Source: CAKSQF01 sp051867925 (lineage in GTDB: Bacteria; Bacillota; Clostridia; Oscillospirales; CAG-272). From it: a stretch of DNA of 5,154 nt. Of the stretch, positions 3,801-5,154 are shown in pieces. The stretch is from assembly GCA_051867925.1 (NCBI GenBank), contig JBJDZI010000132.1, forward strand, positions 1 to 5,154. Direction: 5' to 3'. Each line of letters opens with the position of its first letter. Positions within the stretch are counted from its first letter, which is position 1. The notes under the pieces are model-generated. The model was not told the DNA's origin, did no database searches, and worked only from the letters and a program-made list of their open reading frames with translations. Made by a program: the position numbers and the translations under genes.

Positions 3801-5154
3801 ATACGATCGGTGAAAAGGAACCCGACAACAATGCGTACCTTCCGGGCATGACCTACTCCGGAGCACTCTACCGGGTTGTCGTGACGGTCGTGGATAATGG
3901 CGACGGAACGCTGTCGGTTGCCTCCGCGGATGTACAACGACTGTACAATGACGATGCCGATCCGTTATTTACCTATCAGGACGGACAGATCGTGATGAAC
4001 TGCGGCGAAGAAGGGCAGGATACCATTCGGTTTACCAACACCTATTCTGCAGAAGCAGTTTCATTCGTCCCCGATGCCATCAAGGAATATACCGACCATT
4101 CCGGTGAAAATCCCCTTGTTTCGGGTATGTTTGACTTCGAACTGAAGGCGATCGGCATTGTGGAGAACGGTGCGGTAGTGGAAAACAGCGCATCTTCGGT
4201 TCCCATGCCCGACGGCAGTGTGAACGGTGCGATCCTCACCACCAACGAAGGCACGAATATCACCTTCCCCTCCATCACCTTCACGCAGAGTGATATCCCC
4301 CACGGTGCAAGCACGGTTACCTTCCGTTATCAGATGCGCGAAGTCATCTTGGGTACGCCCACTGTCGGAATGACCTACGACGATACGGTCTACACCATTG
4401 ATGTGGTTGTCTCCATTGATCCCGGCAAGAGTGCTTTGCAGATATCTGCGGTTTATCCCAAAGCGCGAAGCGTCATCACCTTCCAAAACGAATATACTCC
4501 CATTTTCGTATCTGTTGACATTGACGGTAACAAGACGCTGATCGGCAGAGATATGCGATCCGACGAACGTTTTGAATTCCGACTGGGCTACGATACCGCG
4601 ACCGTCAACGCGATCAGAGACGGCATGATCGCAGTGCCTTCTGACATCGCCACCGTTACAGGTGCGAAAAACGGCGTTGCAAGTGCATTCGCGTTCGAGA
4701 ACATCGAGTTCAAGAAAGCAGGAACCTATGGATTTACCGTTTCGGAAATTTCAGGCGATGCTTCTTCTGTCACCTATGATACCCAAGTCGTCACCGTTAC
4801 CGTAGTCATTGCAGATGTCTCCAACGACGGCAGACTGGATGTGGTATCGGTCACTTACAGCAACGGCAAAACTGCAGCAGAATTTACCAACACCTACCAA
4901 GCGGAGAATGCCGAGATCATCATCAATGCGACCAAGACTCTGACGGGTCGCGATCTCAATGGCGGAGAGTTCCGATTCGTCATCAAGGACAAAGACGGCA
5001 ATCTGCTTGCAATGACGACCAACGCAGAAGATGGCACGATCGTTTTCGAAAAAATCATTATCACTAAAGCAGGTACCTACACCTATATCGTTTCGGAGGA
5101 AAGCGGAACCCTTGCACACATCACCTACGACCCAACCGAATATATTGTTGAAAT
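761..5154 (+). CDS. Large secreted vWA / Cna-B-like / FctA-repeat surface protein (adhesin or pilus-tip-like), 3' end outside window
   Basis: One uninterrupted frame of 1,464 codons runs off the right edge. In order: signal peptide (residues 1-34, charged start, hydrophobic core, VFA|S cleavage site); linker; vWA domain (about 126-481) with MIDAS residues D135-S137-S139, T261 and D302; an uncharacterised mid-region (482-817); a Cna-B-like domain (818-932); and four FctA/Spy0128-like pilin domains (945-1095, 1103-1245, 1250-1379, 1384 onward, the last cut). Such proteins are exported by Sec and usually anchored to the Gram-positive wall, where the vWA head binds a host or matrix ligand and isopeptide-locked domains form a rigid stalk. 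The anchor, expected at the C-terminus, is not visible. Ligand and function are not identifiable from sequence. In-frame TTA, CTA and TCA codons are almost absent, which creates long meaningless frames on the opposite strand. A start at 554 is possible but unlikely. No partner pilin or sortase gene is in the window. Confidence 0.93.
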   Translation, partial: MKTQKRFTMRLFSVFLCIAMLLTSLPLAALMVFASETDEYQGGAGEKISDEDTSTKYSDLLGDNASTEYAGGIWTDKSVYTDDATFEMFGGKKVTIQLNGDKNGEDFLIAYSVLATAESISGQTQAPVDVVFIIDISGSMSNSKSNMDNGKSRIYNTVQATNNAIDELMTLNPHTRVAVVAFSNTAQVLLPFDRYTKTTTVQRKWVSTGWNQGYWQETVVEVPYFTLNRDTGSDNYATLYTNAINSSNRTIEIETDVEGGTNIQLGLYEGMKVLTDVAKQDTVVDIDGQIVQRVPSVILLSDGSPTYSSDSRSWWAPADNNGDGPGSAPYAGNGMKAILVGSYMKDAIDRNYGVANTAFATRVYTIGMGISGLDSDEKNLAYMTLDPGTYWNDANADNRMKTAIKGYWSSYTADNNTGTLNINVGQQTNRGYQDKNYYLTHPTTGFDVDPVNGYDYVDAYYDADNALTVTDVFREIVDNIAISSPQVPTELKGSNPMADGYITYTDPIGEYMEIKDMKAVIYADTLFTVKSVTTDGNTTIYTFAGKVHSPVYGDQDIQHILITVDQTDGRQSLVIKIPASVIPLRVNEIMLNADGSVKTHTNNGAMPARVVYSVGLQSEITKVAGDGTVYIDRSKISADYLKANTNRDGTIRFYSNEYTNTNVVNNKTAGDVTVEFEPSHTNGFYYILEDMPIYKDAECKEQVSATDGLDDYAVYYFRDEFYRGNKIEVTAIECTGAQLKMTEIKTGADGNLYRAAGSVRLNRILRFDGTKIQNSTQTAEDFYVPQFIYAEGSTNAYDGICKVYLGNNGVLTMIAGGDLQITKTVLADEGLTAPAKTFEFTIDLDGDEVNDGMYDYAIVNAADVTVGRGTVSGNSPKINLQNGETATIYGLPPGTTYQVTETVVAGFTAASDGATGTITAGQTSVVRFTNTYSVAPVEWPANSDLQGTKELAGREWDANDSFSFFLLPYNNAPLPDGYDETHGVTVNRPDTEGGQTATFVFGTILFTAPGVYRYTIGEKEPDNNAYLPGMTYSGALYRVVVTVVDNGDGTLSVASADVQRLYNDDADPLFTYQDGQIVMNCGEEGQDTIRFTNTYSAEAVSFVPDAIKEYTDHSGENPLVSGMFDFELKAIGIVENGAVVENSASSVPMPDGSVNGAILTTNEGTNITFPSITFTQSDIPHGASTVTFRYQMREVILGTPTVGMTYDDTVYTIDVVVSIDPGKSALQISAVYPKARSVITFQNEYTPIFVSVDIDGNKTLIGRDMRSDERFEFRLGYDTATVNAIRDGMIAVPSDIATVTGAKNGVASAFAFENIEFKKAGTYGFTVSEISGDASSVTYDTQVVTVTVVIADVSNDGRLDVVSVTYSNGKTAAEFTNTYQAENAEIIINATKTLTGRDLNGGEFRFVIKDKDGNLLAMTTNAEDGTIVFEKIIITKAGTYTYIVSEESGTLAHITYDPTEYIVE
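1136..2203 (+). other. von Willebrand factor A domain with complete MIDAS (residues about 126-481)
   Basis: The first strand and metal motif read VDVVFIIDISGSMS, giving D135, S137 and S139. T261 in GGTNIQLGL and D302 in ILLSDGSP complete the five-residue metal ion-dependent adhesion site, so magnesium-dependent ligand binding is expected. VYTIGMGIS (363-370) is a later core strand, and the closing helix TVTDVFREIVDNIA lies at 468-481. The domain is larger than a typical vWA of about 180-200 residues. Extra sequence lies between the second helix and T261 (Trp/Tyr-rich, around residues 200-250) and between the last strand and the last helix (about 100 residues). DxNxDG at 319-324 resembles a calcium loop. 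Confidence 0.9.
2204..3211 (+). other. Uncharacterised extracellular mid-region (residues 482-817)
   Basis: This 336-residue stretch is beta-rich and hydrophilic with no transmembrane segment. It starts with a DPIGEYMEI segment of the kind that commonly follows the vWA in clostridial surface proteins, and later has a Tyr-rich part (FYYILEDMPIYKDAECKEQ, then YAVYYFRDEFY). It contains three of the mature protein's four visible cysteines (C699, C734, C801), so a disulfide is conceivable. I cannot assign a named domain with confidence. It probably forms one or two beta-sandwich modules linking head and stalk. Confidence 0.55.
3212..3556 (+). other. Cna-B-like domain with isopeptide triad (residues 818-932)
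   Basis: The domain opens with DLQITKTV (K823), has the middle motif GLPPGTTYQVTE (E901) and closes with RFTNTY (N930). Lys in the first strand, Glu in the middle and Asn in the last strand is the arrangement that forms an intramolecular Lys-Asn isopeptide bond in Cna-B-type domains. The LPPGTTYxVTE signature separates it from the FctA-type repeats that follow. Confidence 0.78.
3593..4045 (+). other. FctA/Spy0128-like pilin domain 1 (residues 945-1095)
   Basis: It begins LQGTKELAGREW (K949), contains a GVYRYTIGEKEP strand (E1018) and ends IRFTNTY (N1093). This matches the FctA pattern of a TKxLxGR opening, a GxYxYTxxE strand, a TYSGALYRVVVTV strand and a terminal FTNTY. It is the longest repeat, with a Lys-to-Asn distance of 144 residues and extra sequence before the last strand, including C1081. 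Confidence 0.82.
4067..4495 (+). other. FctA/Spy0128-like pilin domain 2, divergent (residues 1103-1245)
   Basis: The opening AIKEYTD (K1108) keeps the Lys but lacks the GR motif. The glutamate strand reads FRYQMREV (E1194) rather than YTVSE, and the end is TFQNEY (N1243) rather than FTNTY. The TYDDTVYTIDVVVSI strand is typical of the family. All three bond-forming residues can still be placed, but this is the least canonical repeat. Confidence 0.72.
4508..4897 (+). other. FctA/Spy0128-like pilin domain 3 (residues 1250-1379)
   Basis: K1258 lies in GNKTLIGRDM, E1329 in AGTYGFTVSEISG, and N1377 in AEFTNTY. A VTYDTQVVTVTVVI strand sits between the last two. This is a close match to the FctA family pattern, with a Lys-to-Asn distance of 119 residues. 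Confidence 0.85.
4910..5154 (+). other. FctA/Spy0128-like pilin domain 4, cut by the window edge (residues 1384-1464+)
   Basis: The domain opens with ATKTLTGRDL (K1392), followed by GEFRFVIKD, AGTYTYIVSEESG (E1446) and ITYDPTEYIVE, where the window ends. The closing FTNTY-type Asn should lie about 35-40 residues further on. The match to the family is the cleanest of the set. Confidence 0.85.

Larger units (their letters stand above)
3542..4897 (+). repeat. Recurring FTNTY-coding DNA word at domain ends
   Basis: The 14-base word TTTACCAACACCTA occurs at 4031-4044 and 4883-4896, and with one change (TTCACC) at 3542-3555. It codes the FTNTY strand with the isopeptide Asn. Most of the conservation is explained by protein constraint, but the use of the same codons means these short repeats could serve as points of recombination between domains. 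Domain 2 lacks the word at its end (TTCCAAAACGAATA). Confidence 0.6.

Noticed and set aside
956..3937. 993-codon leftward ORF as a real gene
   Set aside because: It lies in exact antisense register with the vWA/FctA gene, shows no recognisable domain, and its openness is explained by the sense gene's avoidance of TTA, CTA and TCA codons.
4001..4009. Cys-Gly-Glu (residues 1081-1083) as a thioester adhesin motif
   Set aside because: It lies within an FctA-like stalk domain late in the protein, without the surrounding fold or partner Gln motif of thioester domains.
4061..5119. Leftward ORFs at 4061-4486 and 4751-5119
   Set aside because: They are in the same antisense register as the 993-codon frame and are bounded by sense TCA codons, so they are shadows of the surface-protein gene.

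Overview
The window is dominated by one very large, rightward gene that starts at base 761 and runs off the right edge with no stop codon (1,464 codons visible). It encodes a secreted, multi-domain surface protein with a signal peptide, a von Willebrand factor A (vWA) domain with a complete MIDAS metal site, a long uncharacterised mid-region, one Cna-B-like domain, and at least four tandem FctA/Spy0128-type pilin domains. Each complete repeat carries Lys, Glu and Asn where this family forms a self-generated Lys-Asn isopeptide bond. The architecture, the GGAGG ribosome binding site, the moderate GC content and the codon use fit a Gram-positive Firmicute, most likely a gut-type Clostridia member. 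That placement is inference. The C-terminal anchor (sortase motif or other) is outside the window.

Bases 1-59 hold at most the last codons of an unidentified upstream gene. Bases 60-89 are a strong rightward intrinsic terminator. Bases 122-150 are a second hairpin, U-rich on both sides, that best serves a leftward transcript. Leftward, just upstream of that hairpin (158-330, minus strand), is what looks like the wreck of a LytTR-type response regulator gene: a recognisable receiver N-terminus with the IxVAICDDE motif, abruptly joined out of frame to a segment resembling the end of a LytTR DNA-binding domain.

Bases 331-760 are an intergenic region between this remnant and the large gene. They hold a short unrecognised open frame (396-554), two small perfect DNA palindromes (420-431 and 457-471), AT-rich promoter-like sequence (504-555), and a roughly 200-base leader before the ribosome binding site at 749-753.

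Functionally the window describes a cell-surface adhesin or pilus-tip-like stalk: the vWA head is the likely ligand-binding part, and the isopeptide-locked domains form a rigid, protease-resistant stalk. The decayed regulator next door may once have belonged to a signalling system controlling this locus, but nothing in the sequence proves that. Several long leftward reading frames opposite the large gene, including one of 993 codons, are artefacts of its codon use and are not annotated.
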